Shown in pieces: positions 1 through 8,089 of a stretch of 50,972 bases of DNA; the first letter of the stretch is position 1, and every line of letters begins with the position of its first letter. A model generated the notes under the pieces. That model was not told the origin of the DNA. It did not search any database and saw only the letters and a program-made list of their open reading frames with translations. This stretch comes from Candidatus Binatia bacterium (GTDB taxonomy: Bacteria; Desulfobacterota_B; Binatia; UBA9968; JAJDTQ01). The position numbers and the translations under genes are program-made. The DNA lies in the NCBI GenBank assembly GCA_022827045.1, contig JAJDTQ010000038.1, forward strand, positions 1 to 50,972, in the 5' to 3' direction.

Positions 1-266
1 CGCGCGAATATCAGCGGAACGCCGGCGGGAAGCGTGTTCTCGATGTGCTCGATCGTGCCCGGCCACTCGACCTCTCCGAGCGGGGCGTGAACCACCACCA
101 GTTGGTCGCGGGGGACGATCCGGGCGAGCAGGATGGTCATGCATTGGCTGTCCTTGCCGGCCGAACTGTTGACAGCGACCAGCGCGCCCTTGTGGATCAT
201 GTCGCGGCACTCGGGCGGGACCTGGAGTTCGGCGGCGGGCCGGCCGCGTAGTGGGGCGGCGCTCAT
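1..266 (-). CDS. PP-loop ATPase of the PAPS-reductase family (N-terminal part)
   Basis: The first 88 or so residues are inside the window; the rest runs off the left edge. Residues about 35-40 read SAGKDS, the adenylate-binding PP-loop of phosphoadenosine-phosphosulfate reductase/ATP-sulfurylase-type proteins (usual form SGGKDS). A VVVHAPLG strand and a W-P-G-T-I-E-H segment follow, as in the substrate loop of that fold. The ATG overlaps the stop of the upstream small gene in an ATGA, so the two are probably translationally coupled. Proteins of this kind are common on plasmids and integrated elements and are often not sulfate-assimilation enzymes. A DndC-like role in DNA modification is possible but cannot be judged from this fragment. 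Confidence 0.75.
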   Translation of the reverse strand, partial: MSAAPLRGRPAAELQVPPECRDMIHKGALVAVNSSAGKDSQCMTILLARIVPRDQLVVVHAPLGEVEWPGTIEHIENTLPAGVPLIFA

Positions 267-502
267 GCCTTTCTCCCGTCATGGTCGGTCAGCGTCATCG
301 CCGCGGTGGGGCAGACGAAGAGCGGACTGATGAGATATTCCGGCTCGCCGCCGTCTTGGCCGGGACTGATGTTGACGGCGGCGATGGCCGCGGTCGGTTC
401 GCCGTCGACGAAGCAACTGACGAGGCAGAAGTTCTGGAACCGGCCGCTGGTCAGGGCCTCGAACGCGCGGCGATGATCTTCGGTAATGTTGGTGTCGGGC
501 AT
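263..502 (-). CDS. Small conserved hypothetical protein (79 aa)
   Basis: Short acidic-to-neutral protein starting MPDTNITEDHRRAFEALTSG and ending with a TDHDGRKA tail. It has a compact alternating pattern (FQNFCLVSCFVDGEPTAAI) suggesting a small beta-rich fold, and no signal peptide or membrane segment. The start is supported by an AAGGAGGT ribosome site six bases upstream. It overlaps the PP-loop gene by four bases. Similar small proteins are, from memory, common on alphaproteobacterial plasmids and islands, but I do not know a function. Confidence 0.7.
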   Translation of the reverse strand: MPDTNITEDHRRAFEALTSGRFQNFCLVSCFVDGEPTAAIAAVNISPGQDGGEPEYLISPLFVCPTAAMTLTDHDGRKA

Positions 503-665
503 GGCGGCGACCTCCTTGGCGGTGGCGTGGCGTGGGGGAGCCCGTCCTCGGCCCCCCGTGACTCGCCCCGCCCCGGCCTGCCTCCACCTCCCGGAGGCGC
601 ACGGCACGGCGGCGGAGGCCGAAGCGTCCGGGCTCCGGCGGACGGCACAGTCGCCGCGAACCGTA

Positions 666-1043
666 TCAGCGAAGGCGACCGTCGTGGAGCAGATCTTCTT
701 CCATGTCGCGAAGCGAGGAGTAGCGGCCCGTGCGTGACAGCCACTCGTCCAACTCGCCGTCGTCTTCCGGCAGCTCATAATCTGAGAACGCGGACCAGTC
801 GTGATGATGGAACCCCCGCCATAGCGCTCCCGCGAGGCTCGCGGCGAAGGTCCAGGCAATCGCCGCCATCCAGAGCGGGCCGATGTGCTCCGCGCCCGCG
901 CCGAGCGAGAACGCCGCCGTGGTGTAGACGGCGGCAAAGGCGAGCCCGCCCAGCACGAAGGCGCGGGCGCGCCAGGTGGTGGTCGGGCGCAAGACACGGC
1001 CCGGGGCCGGGCTTCCTTCCTGCGCTGTACATGTTCTCTTCAT
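666..1043 (-). CDS. Small two-helix membrane protein (125 aa)
   Basis: A basic N-terminus is followed by two hydrophobic stretches, at about residues 28-48 (FVLGGLAFAAVYTTAAFSLG) and 55-75 (GPLWMAAIAWTFAASLAGAL). Then comes a soluble acidic tail rich in D and E (ELPEDDGELDEW). A GGAGGG site eight bases before the ATG supports the start. It probably sits in the inner membrane with the acidic tail in the cytoplasm. No family is recognised. It lies downstream of the VWA gene on the same strand and may be part of the same transcript. Confidence 0.6.
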   Translation of the reverse strand: MKRTCTAQEGSPAPGRVLRPTTTWRARAFVLGGLAFAAVYTTAAFSLGAGAEHIGPLWMAAIAWTFAASLAGALWRGFHHHDWSAFSDYELPEDDGELDEWLSRTGRYSSLRDMEEDLLHDGRLR

Positions 1044-1104
1044 GGTTCATGCCCTCCACTCCGCCGGCGGGCTCGGCCCGGCAGAAGAGCGCCTCTGCCG
1101 GACA

Positions 1105-2379
1105 TCAGTCGCCGATGGTGATGCGGTCGCCCCAGGGCTGGGCGTTCGTCTTCGATGACGACTCCGAATGGTCGACCCAGATGACGGGAAAGACCGGCTC
1201 GGCCTCTGGGTAGCTGGAGCACTCCAGGTCCGTGAAGTACAGGCACACCGCCGGCTGTATCCCCTGCTCGTCGAGCCACTCGAAGCCCGGACGGAAGTCG
1301 GTGCCGCCCCGGCCCTTGAGCGTGATCTCGTCGGGGAGGTCGTCGGCCGTGTACTCGGCCGCGTCCCGTAGCGCAGCATCGACCTGGAGCACGAAGATTC
1401 TTTCCGGCCTGATCTCGGCCGCGATCTCGCGGAGTTCTACCCAGAACCCGGCAAGGGTTTGGGCGGGGAGGGAGCCCGAGGTGTCGATGATGACCGCAAT
1501 GGTGTCGATGCCCTCGGAGCGGATGGAGGGGAGGTAGAGGCCGGAGTCGATGAAGCGGCGGTTGGGGAGGCTCCAGCTGTAGTCGCTGCGAGCGGCGTCG
1601 GTCATGTAGCGTCGCAGCAGGGTGCGCCAGTCGAGAGCGCTTGCGTGGGCGTTCCGGACCGTTTCCTCGACGCCTCCCGGGGCCTTGCCCTCGGCCCTGG
1701 CGATGCTGAGGGCCTGGTGCATGGCCTCGTCCCATGCCTGCTCCTCGGCGGCGGTGTCCACGGGCGTCTCAGAGGAACCGGAGTCGCTGTCCCCGCGGGC
1801 TTCGGCGTCCATGACCTCTCCGGTGCCGGAAGGATCATGGCTCGGCAGCGCGCCGGATGCGTTGTCCTCGCCCTGGCCGCTCCCGTCGCCGCCGGGAGGC
1901 AGCTGGCCGGCGGCGCCCGCGTCGTTGGCGCCACCTTGGGCCGGGTCGCCGTCGCTGCCGGCGTCGCCCTCCCCGGGTTCCGGCAGGCGGTCGTACGCCT
2001 GCTCGACACTCAGGTCCTCCCAGGCTTCGGCATCGGGCGGGAGCGTGAAGCCGGCATCGCGGAGGAGCGCATGGGTGACGAGCTGCGAGGCCGTCTGCCA
2101 TCGTTCCGCGTCCCGCTCTCCCCGGCGGGTGTGGTGTTTCAGGGCGCACGCCATCACCACCCGCGCCATGGCGGTCTCGATGAGGTGCGCGTCGGTCTCC
2201 GCCACCCAGCCGGGCGAGTAGCGGATTTCCCGTCCGTCGCTGGCGAGGGTCTTCCGTGTGGGATCGGCTCGGAGCGGGAGCCTCAGGACCAGGCTCCCGA
2301 AGAAGGGCTGCTTCCGCAGGAGCTCGGTCACGCAGTCGCTCATGCGGCGCGCCGATTCGCCGAGCACGTTCGCGGCCAT
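1105..2379 (-). CDS. VWA-domain protein, DUF2201-like (putative metallopeptidase/chelatase-type partner of MoxR)
   Basis: 424 residues. The N-terminal 150 residues resemble the DUF2201 N-terminal domain. A long low-complexity linker rich in G, D, S, E and P follows at about 150-240. A C-terminal von Willebrand A domain carries an intact MIDAS: DTSGS near residue 297, the threonine in GRGGTDF near 356, and the aspartate in YFTDLE near 381. The ATG overlaps the upstream stop as TGATG and has a GGGAGGTGG site; a GTG one codon earlier is possible. VWA proteins of this type work with MoxR AAA+ ATPases, as in CobS/CobT or Mg-chelatase, remodelling or metallating a client. The MoxR gene is two genes upstream, which supports that here. 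The client is unknown. Confidence 0.8.
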   Translation of the reverse strand: MAANVLGESARRMSDCVTELLRKQPFFGSLVLRLPLRADPTRKTLASDGREIRYSPGWVAETDAHLIETAMARVVMACALKHHTRRGERDAERWQTASQLVTHALLRDAGFTLPPDAEAWEDLSVEQAYDRLPEPGEGDAGSDGDPAQGGANDAGAAGQLPPGGDGSGQGEDNASGALPSHDPSGTGEVMDAEARGDSDSGSSETPVDTAAEEQAWDEAMHQALSIARAEGKAPGGVEETVRNAHASALDWRTLLRRYMTDAARSDYSWSLPNRRFIDSGLYLPSIRSEGIDTIAVIIDTSGSLPAQTLAGFWVELREIAAEIRPERIFVLQVDAALRDAAEYTADDLPDEITLKGRGGTDFRPGFEWLDEQGIQPAVCLYFTDLECSSYPEAEPVFPVIWVDHSESSSKTNAQPWGDRITIGD

Positions 2380-3281
2380 CACGCCACCTCCCGGGCCGGT
2401 TCGGGTTGCGGAGCCGGGAAGTAGCCCGCGAACTGCTCCATGAGCGCGTCGGCGTCGCGCTTCACCTGCGCCCGGACCACGGGGTCGAAGGTCCCGGACG
2501 GACGGAGGGAATCCGGCTCCACGCCTGCGATCCTGTCCTTCACCCGCTCGCAGAGGCTCGCGAGTCTCTGGTCGCCGAAGATGTTGAGCCGGGGAACCAC
2601 GTCCACGAGGTCCCGGATGTTGGAGATCATGGTGTCCCGGAACACCAGCGGCTTGCCGTTGTCGTCCTCGGTCAGACGCTCCGAGACCCGCTCGACAGCC
2701 TCGGCCAGGCGCCGGTAGAGATCGCCCACGGCGTCGTGGATCTGCTCCTCTATATGAAGCTCGATGTCTCGTTTCACCCGTTCGGAGTCGTCCGTGGCCA
2801 GCCTGGCGATGAAGTGGTCGGCGTCGGGCACGGGCGTGATGCGGTAGCGTATGGAGAACCTGTCCCGGAGCCGGTCCTTCGAGGGATAGTCCTCGATGCG
2901 GAAGAGCTTGCCGAGGTCGATCCGGGCCTGCTCCACGTAGTCGCCGTAGTCCTCGATGAACCGAGCGCGCTGGCGCACCAGGCGCTCCCGCAGCGCGTCC
3001 ATGACCTGGGTGTAGCGCTCGTAGTTGGCGACCGTGAGGAGCCGCGAGCCCTTGTCGTCCCAGGGCAGCGACTGGGCGTAGTGCTGCGTGCGGCTTTCGC
3101 TCATGACGGCGTTGAGCGGCGCCAGGGCCGCCTTGGGGAGAAGCCGCTTGTTGTACCGGCCGGCGCTCGTGCTGGCGTCGTGTTGGACGGCGACGTGGTC
3201 GCTCGCCTCGCGGTCGTAGAGCCTGCCGGACCAGGCGCTGATGCGCAGGCTGACCAGCATGGCATCATGGGTGAGGTCCAT
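2379..3281 (-). CDS. Uncharacterised protein between MoxR and VWA genes (300 aa, possibly DUF3150-like)
   Basis: Soluble protein with no signal or membrane segment, rich in charged helical stretches (residues about 75-110 and 165-210, for example HIEEQIHDAVGDLYRRLAEA). This suggests an elongated or coiled-coil middle. The start MDLTHDAM is chosen for the GAGGAGG site nine bases upstream; an earlier in-frame start would run over the small upstream ORF. Its stop overlaps the VWA start by one base, so co-translation is likely. Proteins in this position between a MoxR ATPase and a VWA protein are recurrent on plasmids and phages, and I recall some being labelled DUF3150. That assignment is unverified. 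It may be the adaptor or client of the MoxR/VWA pair. Confidence 0.65.
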   Translation of the reverse strand: MDLTHDAMLVSLRISAWSGRLYDREASDHVAVQHDASTSAGRYNKRLLPKAALAPLNAVMSESRTQHYAQSLPWDDKGSRLLTVANYERYTQVMDALRERLVRQRARFIEDYGDYVEQARIDLGKLFRIEDYPSKDRLRDRFSIRYRITPVPDADHFIARLATDDSERVKRDIELHIEEQIHDAVGDLYRRLAEAVERVSERLTEDDNGKPLVFRDTMISNIRDLVDVVPRLNIFGDQRLASLCERVKDRIAGVEPDSLRPSGTFDPVVRAQVKRDADALMEQFAGYFPAPQPEPAREVA

Positions 3282-3300
3282 TGAAGTGCCTCCTCTCGGT

Positions 3301-3438
3301 CTATCTGAGGGTCCACAAGGGGACCTTGATAGCGGCGGCGAGCTTGCGCCGTGCCACCTCGCGGCTGCGCGCCCGTACCGTGTACTCGCGGGAGTTGGCA
3401 CAGCCCGCCGGGTAGTGACTAATCCTCCAGCAGCGCAT
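3301..3438 (-). CDS. Small basic protein (45 aa) inside the MoxR-VWA operon
   Basis: A short reading frame beginning MRCWRISHYPAGCANSREY and ending KVPLWTLR. It has an ideal AAGGAG site seven bases before its ATG, and that site lies right after the MoxR stop. The product is strongly basic with two cysteines, and its second half (VRARSREVARRKLAAAI) looks helical. It sits between the MoxR gene and the next gene, on the same strand and with short gaps. The reading frame is real in its signals, but homologues cannot be checked here, so the call is moderate. Confidence 0.55.
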   Translation of the reverse strand: MRCWRISHYPAGCANSREYTVRARSREVARRKLAAAIKVPLWTLR

Positions 3439-3450
3439 GGTAGTTCTCCT

Positions 3451-4476
3451 TCAGCGGGTCCTGGCCGCGGCCCAGCGGATGAAGGCGGGCGAGCGCTGGA
3501 GCGCCGGGTCGCGGCGCACGCACGCGCCTACCAGCGACTCTCCCACCTCCCGCCTGAGCCGTTCCGCGAAGGTGACGATGGCGTCCATGGTCACGTCTGT
3601 CGCAAGCCGGTAGAGTGAGCCGCAGAGCGCCATCAGCGCACTCGCGTTCTCCGGGATGTCCGCGTTCCCGGGGTCGTTCAACACTGCTCTGGGATGGGGC
3701 AGCTCGCGCCAGACGTTCAGGAACGCCGAGAACTCCACCGCCGCCGCCTCGCCCACGGTCCCCCGGAACAGCGCCCGCTCCGTTGCCGGATCGAGCCCGT
3801 TCCGGTGCTTGACGATGTTGCTCACGGCCTCCCATGTCCTCGGGCAAGGAAAAGCTTTCTCCGTGGACTGCGGATCGAACCGGTGCAGGAGGTCGGGCCT
3901 GTATGCGACAAAGAAAAGTACCTGTGAGACGATGCCGTTGGCCGCGCCCCAAGCGAGCCAGTCCTCCGTGTCGACGCGTATCTCCAGGTGGACGAAGCGC
4001 GAGGCCAGGGGAGTGGGCATGCGGTGGACGACGCCGCGGTCCGTTTCCCGGTTGCCGCAGGCGATGAGCGACGCTCCCTCGGGCAGTTCGTACTCGCCGA
4101 CCTTGCGGTCGAGCACCAGCTGGTACAGGGCCGCCTGCACCATGGGGACCGCAGAGGGCAGCTCCTCGAGGTTGATGAGCCAGCGCCCAGGATCGTCGGA
4201 CGGGGGCAGGAATGCAGGCGGCGCCCAGCGGGTGCGGTCATCTGTGTCGCGCCAGGGGATGCCGCGGAGGTCCACGGGATCGAGGAGCAGAGCCCGGACG
4301 TCCACGTACCGACGGTTCGTGGCCGCGGCCACCTGTTGGGCGATCTGGCTCTTGGCCGCGCCGGGCGGCCCCCAGACAACCACCGGCTGGCGGGCTTCGA
4401 CCAACAGGGCAAGGACCTCGGCCAGTTCGCTCGGGCGGAGCGTGTAGTCCGCGGAAATGTTCTCGGGAAGGGGCAT
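3451..4476 (-). CDS. MoxR-family AAA+ ATPase
   Basis: 341 residues. The Walker A motif GPPGAAKS is at residues 36-43 and a Walker B-like LINLEE at 100-105. The sensor-like asparagine of LIACGNRETD and an arginine-containing TPLASRFVHLEI segment follow, as in MoxR/CobS-type ATPases. The start MPLPENIS is chosen because GGAGGA lies five bases upstream. It heads a minus-strand operon with a 45-aa ORF, an unknown protein and a VWA protein. MoxR ATPases use ATP to remodel or insert cofactors into client complexes with a VWA partner. Conflict or defence systems built on MoxR-VWA pairs have been proposed by comparative genomics, and the location on a mobile element fits that idea without proving it. 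Confidence 0.85.
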   Translation of the reverse strand: MPLPENISADYTLRPSELAEVLALLVEARQPVVVWGPPGAAKSQIAQQVAAATNRRYVDVRALLLDPVDLRGIPWRDTDDRTRWAPPAFLPPSDDPGRWLINLEELPSAVPMVQAALYQLVLDRKVGEYELPEGASLIACGNRETDRGVVHRMPTPLASRFVHLEIRVDTEDWLAWGAANGIVSQVLFFVAYRPDLLHRFDPQSTEKAFPCPRTWEAVSNIVKHRNGLDPATERALFRGTVGEAAAVEFSAFLNVWRELPHPRAVLNDPGNADIPENASALMALCGSLYRLATDVTMDAIVTFAERLRREVGESLVGACVRRDPALQRSPAFIRWAAARTR

Positions 4477-4739
4477 CGCGTCCTCCGTGTGGCATGGAAT
4501 CGGAGCAGCGCGAGACGCCCTCGGGACACCCCGGCCGCGCCCCGGCCGGAGGCCGACCTCCGGCTTTGCGGGCCGTTGGCGCATCCGGGGCGGAACGTCC
4601 GGGTGGTTATGCGGCAATGCAGAGGCATTCGGATTGCCTGCTGCTCGCAGAATCGGATAGGCTGAATCGTCCGGTGAACTTGCGTGCGGGACGCCGGATG
4701 CCAACGTTGCGGCGTGGCATATGAAAACGGGGAGGATAA
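4477..4739. promoter_or_regulatory. Divergent intergenic region with G+C-rich hairpins
   Basis: This gap of about 260 bases separates the leftward MoxR operon from the rightward cargo and must hold both promoters. Visible structure includes an imperfect palindrome around 4528-4563 (ggccg...cggcc and ccggagg...cctccgg). No convincing sigma-70 boxes were picked out. A GGGGAGG ribosome site for the right-hand gene is at its end. Confidence 0.35.
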
Positions 4740-5126
4740 ATGGCTGAGGATCTGAAAGTCGGCGTCAGGAGAGAGATCGACCGGTTGAGGAAGGAGCTGG
4801 CGGTGGCCACGGGGAAAGTCGCCGCGTTGCAGGAGGAGATCAAGAGGCACGAGACGGTTCAGGACATGCTCGATGGACGCAGGACCCGCAAGAGGTCCCG
4901 GCAGGACCGTTCCGGGGCTGGAGCGTTGAAGCGGGGGCCGCGCGGCGCAATGATCGACTGGACGGCGGTTCTCGCGACACTGCCCGACCGGTTCACTCTG
5001 GAAACCATGAGCGCTCATGAGACGGCGGGCGAGAAGCCGCGAAGCTACCACAGGCAGGTGGTCGCGCGGTGGACGAAGGACAGCCGGATCAGGCGCACCG
5101 GCCGGGGCATGTACGAGAAGACCTGA
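4740..5126 (+). CDS. Coiled-coil / putative winged-helix protein (128 aa)
   Basis: The N-terminal 50 residues form a clear heptad-like coiled coil (REIDRLRKELAVATGKVAAL). A basic linker full of R and K follows, then a C-terminal domain of about 60 residues with W, F and Y spacing (IDWTAVLATLPDRFTLETM) that ends in a RRTGRGMYEK hairpin. The last part resembles the wing of a winged-helix DNA-binding domain; this is a pattern-level guess. The start is supported by GGGGAGG just upstream. It is followed 70 bases later by an HU-like gene, so a nucleoid or regulatory role is plausible. Confidence 0.6.
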   Translation: MAEDLKVGVRREIDRLRKELAVATGKVAALQEEIKRHETVQDMLDGRRTRKRSRQDRSGAGALKRGPRGAMIDWTAVLATLPDRFTLETMSAHETAGEKPRSYHRQVVARWTKDSRIRRTGRGMYEKT

Positions 5127-5194
5127 TTCCTGTCAACACCCGGACGGGACCGGTGGAGCCGACTCCCGGCAGGCAACGGAAGGAGGGACGCAAG

Positions 5195-5536
5195 ATGGCG
5201 ACAGCCTCCAATCGAAAGAACGCGGCGATCAAGGAGGCCATGACCAAGACACAACTCCTGGAAGCCCTGTCCGAATCGACCGGGCTTCAAAAGAAGGACG
5301 TGGCCGCGGTGCTGGACGAGCTCGGAGCGGTCATCGAGCGTCACGTCAGGAAACGCGCGGTGGGGACGTTCACGCTTCCCGACCTTTTGAAGATCAAGGT
5401 GGCGCGCAAGCCCGCGACCAGGGCGCGCAAGATGATGTCGCCCTTCACCGGCCAGGAGATCACGGTGGCCACGAAGCCCGCCTCGCGGGCGGTGAAGGTT
5501 CAGCCCCTGAGCGGGCTCAAGCGCATGACGGAGTAG
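5195..5536 (+). CDS. HU/IHF-family DNA-binding protein, copy 1
   Basis: 113 residues. After a short extension (MATASNRKNAAIKEAMTKTQ) the HU fold follows: helix LLEALSESTGLQKKDVAAVL, the beta strand VGTFTLPDLLKIKV, and a beta-arm-like RKPATRARKMMSPF replacing the usual RNPxTG. The C-terminal strand and helix carry KPASRAVKVQPL. The start is set by GGAAGGAGGG upstream. A second copy at 14683 is identical at 96 of 113 positions and shares the upstream ribosome-site sequence, so one is a duplicate of the other. It is expected to bend or coat DNA as a dimer. Confidence 0.88.
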   Translation: MATASNRKNAAIKEAMTKTQLLEALSESTGLQKKDVAAVLDELGAVIERHVRKRAVGTFTLPDLLKIKVARKPATRARKMMSPFTGQEITVATKPASRAVKVQPLSGLKRMTE

Positions 5537-5634
5537 CCCGCGATGATTGCCGCCAGCGATGCCAGACTTGCGCACAAGCGGGTGTCCGTCGGGTCCACGT
5601 GCGCCGGCAACTGCTGCGACAGGAGATCGACATC

Positions 5635-6606
5635 ATGAGACCGACTGTGATCCTTTTGGGCGTGGCCCTTGTTCTGGCAGTGAGTGGTTGCGGGAGTTCA
5701 TCCACCACTGGCGACGAAGGCCGCATCGGCTTCGAGAGGAACACGGAGTTCGCCGGCCCGAAGCTGCGAGTGTTCCTGACGCTGGAGGACGGCCGCGAGG
5801 TATCCGTCAGCACGACCGACGATGCTGTCGATTCACGGTCCGCGGTTACGCCCATTCCCGGGCACCAGGCACGGGACTGGACGTTCGTCAAGGACGTGGA
5901 GGAAGGCACATCGGTAGCGTATGCCCTGGTCAGTTGGGATGGCGACAACCCGGCCGACTACCTGATGGCGGGTTGGTGGGCGGAGTTTCCCGGACAGCAT
6001 CTCCCGGCACTGTCGTTCAGGGACTCCATTCAGTACGCCATTGTGGACTGCCCGGAGATCGACCCGTCGGCGCCTCCGGAACTGCCGCTGGAGGGACAGG
6101 CGACCGATACCGGCCAGGCTGGCGGGCTCTACACCTACGTCCCCGGAACCGACTGGGGAGATGCCACGGGCGCTTATGTGATCGACGAGTACGAAGGAAC
6201 CGTGACGATCACGGCGGATTTCGCCGGCGCTACGCTCAGCGGCTGCATCGGCTGCACGGGCGATCTTGTCACCCGGCGCGCGCATTTCGGCGTCTTCCTT
6301 GGGGACGAAGTGCGGGACGTCCGGGCCATTGCCGCCGACTACGAACTGCACCTGGGCATCACGCCCTTCAACCCGGACGGCACGTTCGAACACGTTGACG
6401 TCACGGTGAAGCACCCCGAACGGACCGTCACCCATTCGGAGGGACACTGGGGCGGTTCGCTCTCGAACATTTCCGACCAGGATGGCAACCCCCCTCTGGT
6501 CGCGGGGTTCAGCGAAGCCGACTTCGAAGAGAGCGACGGCAGCGCCGGCGAATTCTTCGGAACGTTCGTGGCCTTGAGCGAGTCCTTCCGGGCATCCGGA
6601 AGGTGA
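5635..6606 (+). CDS. Lipoprotein with a TbpB-like beta-barrel domain
   Basis: 323 residues. The N-terminus MRPTVILLGVALVLAVSGCGSS is a lipoprotein signal with lipobox AVSGC, so the protein is probably anchored to a membrane through Cys18. Residues about 40-170 form an unrecognised beta-rich domain. From about 175 a segment GGLYTYVPGTDWG...AYVIDEYEG...TADF, followed by a GCIGCTGD loop and RAHFGVFLGD, resembles the eight-stranded barrel found in transferrin-binding protein B-like and related solute-binding lipoproteins. AGGAG lies nine bases before the ATG. It may bind a ligand at the cell surface; iron-source capture is only one option. Confidence 0.7.
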   Translation: MRPTVILLGVALVLAVSGCGSSSTTGDEGRIGFERNTEFAGPKLRVFLTLEDGREVSVSTTDDAVDSRSAVTPIPGHQARDWTFVKDVEEGTSVAYALVSWDGDNPADYLMAGWWAEFPGQHLPALSFRDSIQYAIVDCPEIDPSAPPELPLEGQATDTGQAGGLYTYVPGTDWGDATGAYVIDEYEGTVTITADFAGATLSGCIGCTGDLVTRRAHFGVFLGDEVRDVRAIAADYELHLGITPFNPDGTFEHVDVTVKHPERTVTHSEGHWGGSLSNISDQDGNPPLVAGFSEADFEESDGSAGEFFGTFVALSESFRASGR

Positions 6607-6654
6607 GTCGGCCCCGCATTCGAGGAGCAGTTTTTTCTCTTGAGAGAGGAACAC

Positions 6655-7164
6655 ATGCACATGCCGTCCGCCACGTTGTTATCCTTGTTGACTGCGGCCG
6701 TGTTGGTCCTGTGCGTGGGGCAGCCCGCCACGGCCGAAGAGAGCGGCAGTTTCGAACTCCTGGAGAACTACGTCCACGACTACACCACGCTGGAGCACGC
6801 GGGGCGGACGATTACCGCGGGGCCGGTAGAGGGTACGGCGACGGTCATCAAGAGCAGCGGTAATCCCTTCACGGAAGGCGGGCACTGGCGCATCGCCTGC
6901 GTGGTCTACGCCAGGAGTTCGGACGCCGGCATCGATCTCGAGTCGCCGTGCACGCTGACCGACGAGTCGGGGGACAGGGTGTACCTTTTGGCGGAGAGGC
7001 GGGCGGGGGACGTTGCGGTGGGCGGCGGCGGCCGGGGCTTTCAGCGGATCGTGGGCGGCACGGGCCGGTATGCGGGGGTCACCGGCGAGTGTCCCTACAC
7101 GACGAGCTACCTTCCGGACCGGTGGCTGGTGTCGCGGGCAGCCTGCACATGGCAAAGGCCGTGA
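6655..7164 (+). CDS. Secreted protein of unknown function (169 aa)
   Basis: The N-terminus MHMPSATLLSLLTAAVLVLC with a following TAEES is a typical Sec signal peptide, so the product is exported. The mature part is beta-rich, with the glycine motifs GPVEGTATVIKSSG and GGTGRYAGVTGECPY. The latter is similar in style to small secreted barrels that end in an RYAGVTG-type repeat. Two cysteine pairs are possible (CVVYA...CTLT and CPY...CTW). The start was set at the ATG with GAGAGGA upstream rather than the TTG five codons earlier. No function is claimed. Confidence 0.65.
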   Translation: MHMPSATLLSLLTAAVLVLCVGQPATAEESGSFELLENYVHDYTTLEHAGRTITAGPVEGTATVIKSSGNPFTEGGHWRIACVVYARSSDAGIDLESPCTLTDESGDRVYLLAERRAGDVAVGGGGRGFQRIVGGTGRYAGVTGECPYTTSYLPDRWLVSRAACTWQRP

Positions 7165-7219
7165 TTCAGCGGGCAGAGACGTTCCGGGGCCATCCCACCG
7201 GCGGAGCCTGACGCGCGTG

Positions 7220-8089
7220 ATGTTCCGCAGGGCGGTATGGGAACGGGTGCTGCTCTACTCCTTCCCGGTGGTCCTGGTGACGACCCTGAGCTACACCGGC
7301 CACCTCGAGAACCACTACCTCTACCACCCGGTCCGCGAGATCACCGTGACCCCGGCCGACTACGGGGCGCCCTTCGAGGACGTGAGCTTCCAAGCCGCCG
7401 ACGGCGTGCGGCTGCACGGCGGGTACGTGAGGCCTCCCGGTCCCGACCGCCCGGTGCTGCTCTGGGCGCACGGCAACGCGGGCAACCTCTCCCACCGGGC
7501 TCGCCATATTGCCGCGATCCACAGGGAACTTCGGGCGGGAGTCTTCCTGTTCGACTACAGGGGGTTCGGCCGAAGCGAGGGGAAGCCCTGGGAGCCGGGA
7601 CTGTACGACGATGCCCGGGCGGCCTACGCTTGGCTGGCCAAGCGGGTGCCTCCGGAGCGGATATTCGTGTTCGGGCGTTCGCTGGGGGCCGCGGTGGCGA
7701 TACGCATCGTGTCGGAGGGCGCCGCCGCCCGCGGCCTGATTCTTGAATCGCCCTTCGAGACCCTGCTGGCGATAGGAAAGGAACTGTTCCCGTTCCTGCC
7801 CGTGAGCTGGCTCGTTTCCCAGGAGTTCGACAACGCCCGCTACCTGCCGCTGGTGAGAATACCGGTGTTCATCGTTCATGGGGACGCCGACGAACTCATC
7901 CCCATCGATCACGGCCTGCGGCTCTTCGCGCTGGCCAATGGGCCCAAGCGCTTTCACGTGATCCGGCGATCAGGACACAACGACACGTGGCGGGCCAGTG
8001 GCAAGCGGTACTGGGACGCCTGGCGCTCGTTCCTCGCGAACCCCGGACAGGAAGCTCCGAAGCCGGAGGGCCTGCCGGGAGAGCCGTGA
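7220..8089 (+). CDS. Alpha/beta hydrolase of the Bem46/ABHD13-17 type, membrane-anchored
   Basis: 289 residues. A hydrophobic N-terminal helix (VLLYSFPVVLVTTLSYTG) is followed by an alpha/beta hydrolase domain. The oxyanion-loop HGNAGNL is near residue 80, the nucleophile serine in FGRSLG near 154, the acid aspartate in HGDADELIP near 222, and the catalytic histidine in SGHND near 253. The order and spacing match the family, whose members act on acyl esters or thioesters; some bacterial ones are depalmitoylase-like. It follows the secreted protein closely on the same strand. The substrate is unknown. The start is the first ATG after the upstream stop. Confidence 0.8.
   Translation: MFRRAVWERVLLYSFPVVLVTTLSYTGHLENHYLYHPVREITVTPADYGAPFEDVSFQAADGVRLHGGYVRPPGPDRPVLLWAHGNAGNLSHRARHIAAIHRELRAGVFLFDYRGFGRSEGKPWEPGLYDDARAAYAWLAKRVPPERIFVFGRSLGAAVAIRIVSEGAAARGLILESPFETLLAIGKELFPFLPVSWLVSQEFDNARYLPLVRIPVFIVHGDADELIPIDHGLRLFALANGPKRFHVIRRSGHNDTWRASGKRYWDAWRSFLANPGQEAPKPEGLPGEP

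Noticed and set aside
1459..2424. Long plus-strand frame opposite the VWA gene
   Set aside because: It mirrors the minus-strand gene, has no motif or ribosome site, and reflects high G+C content.
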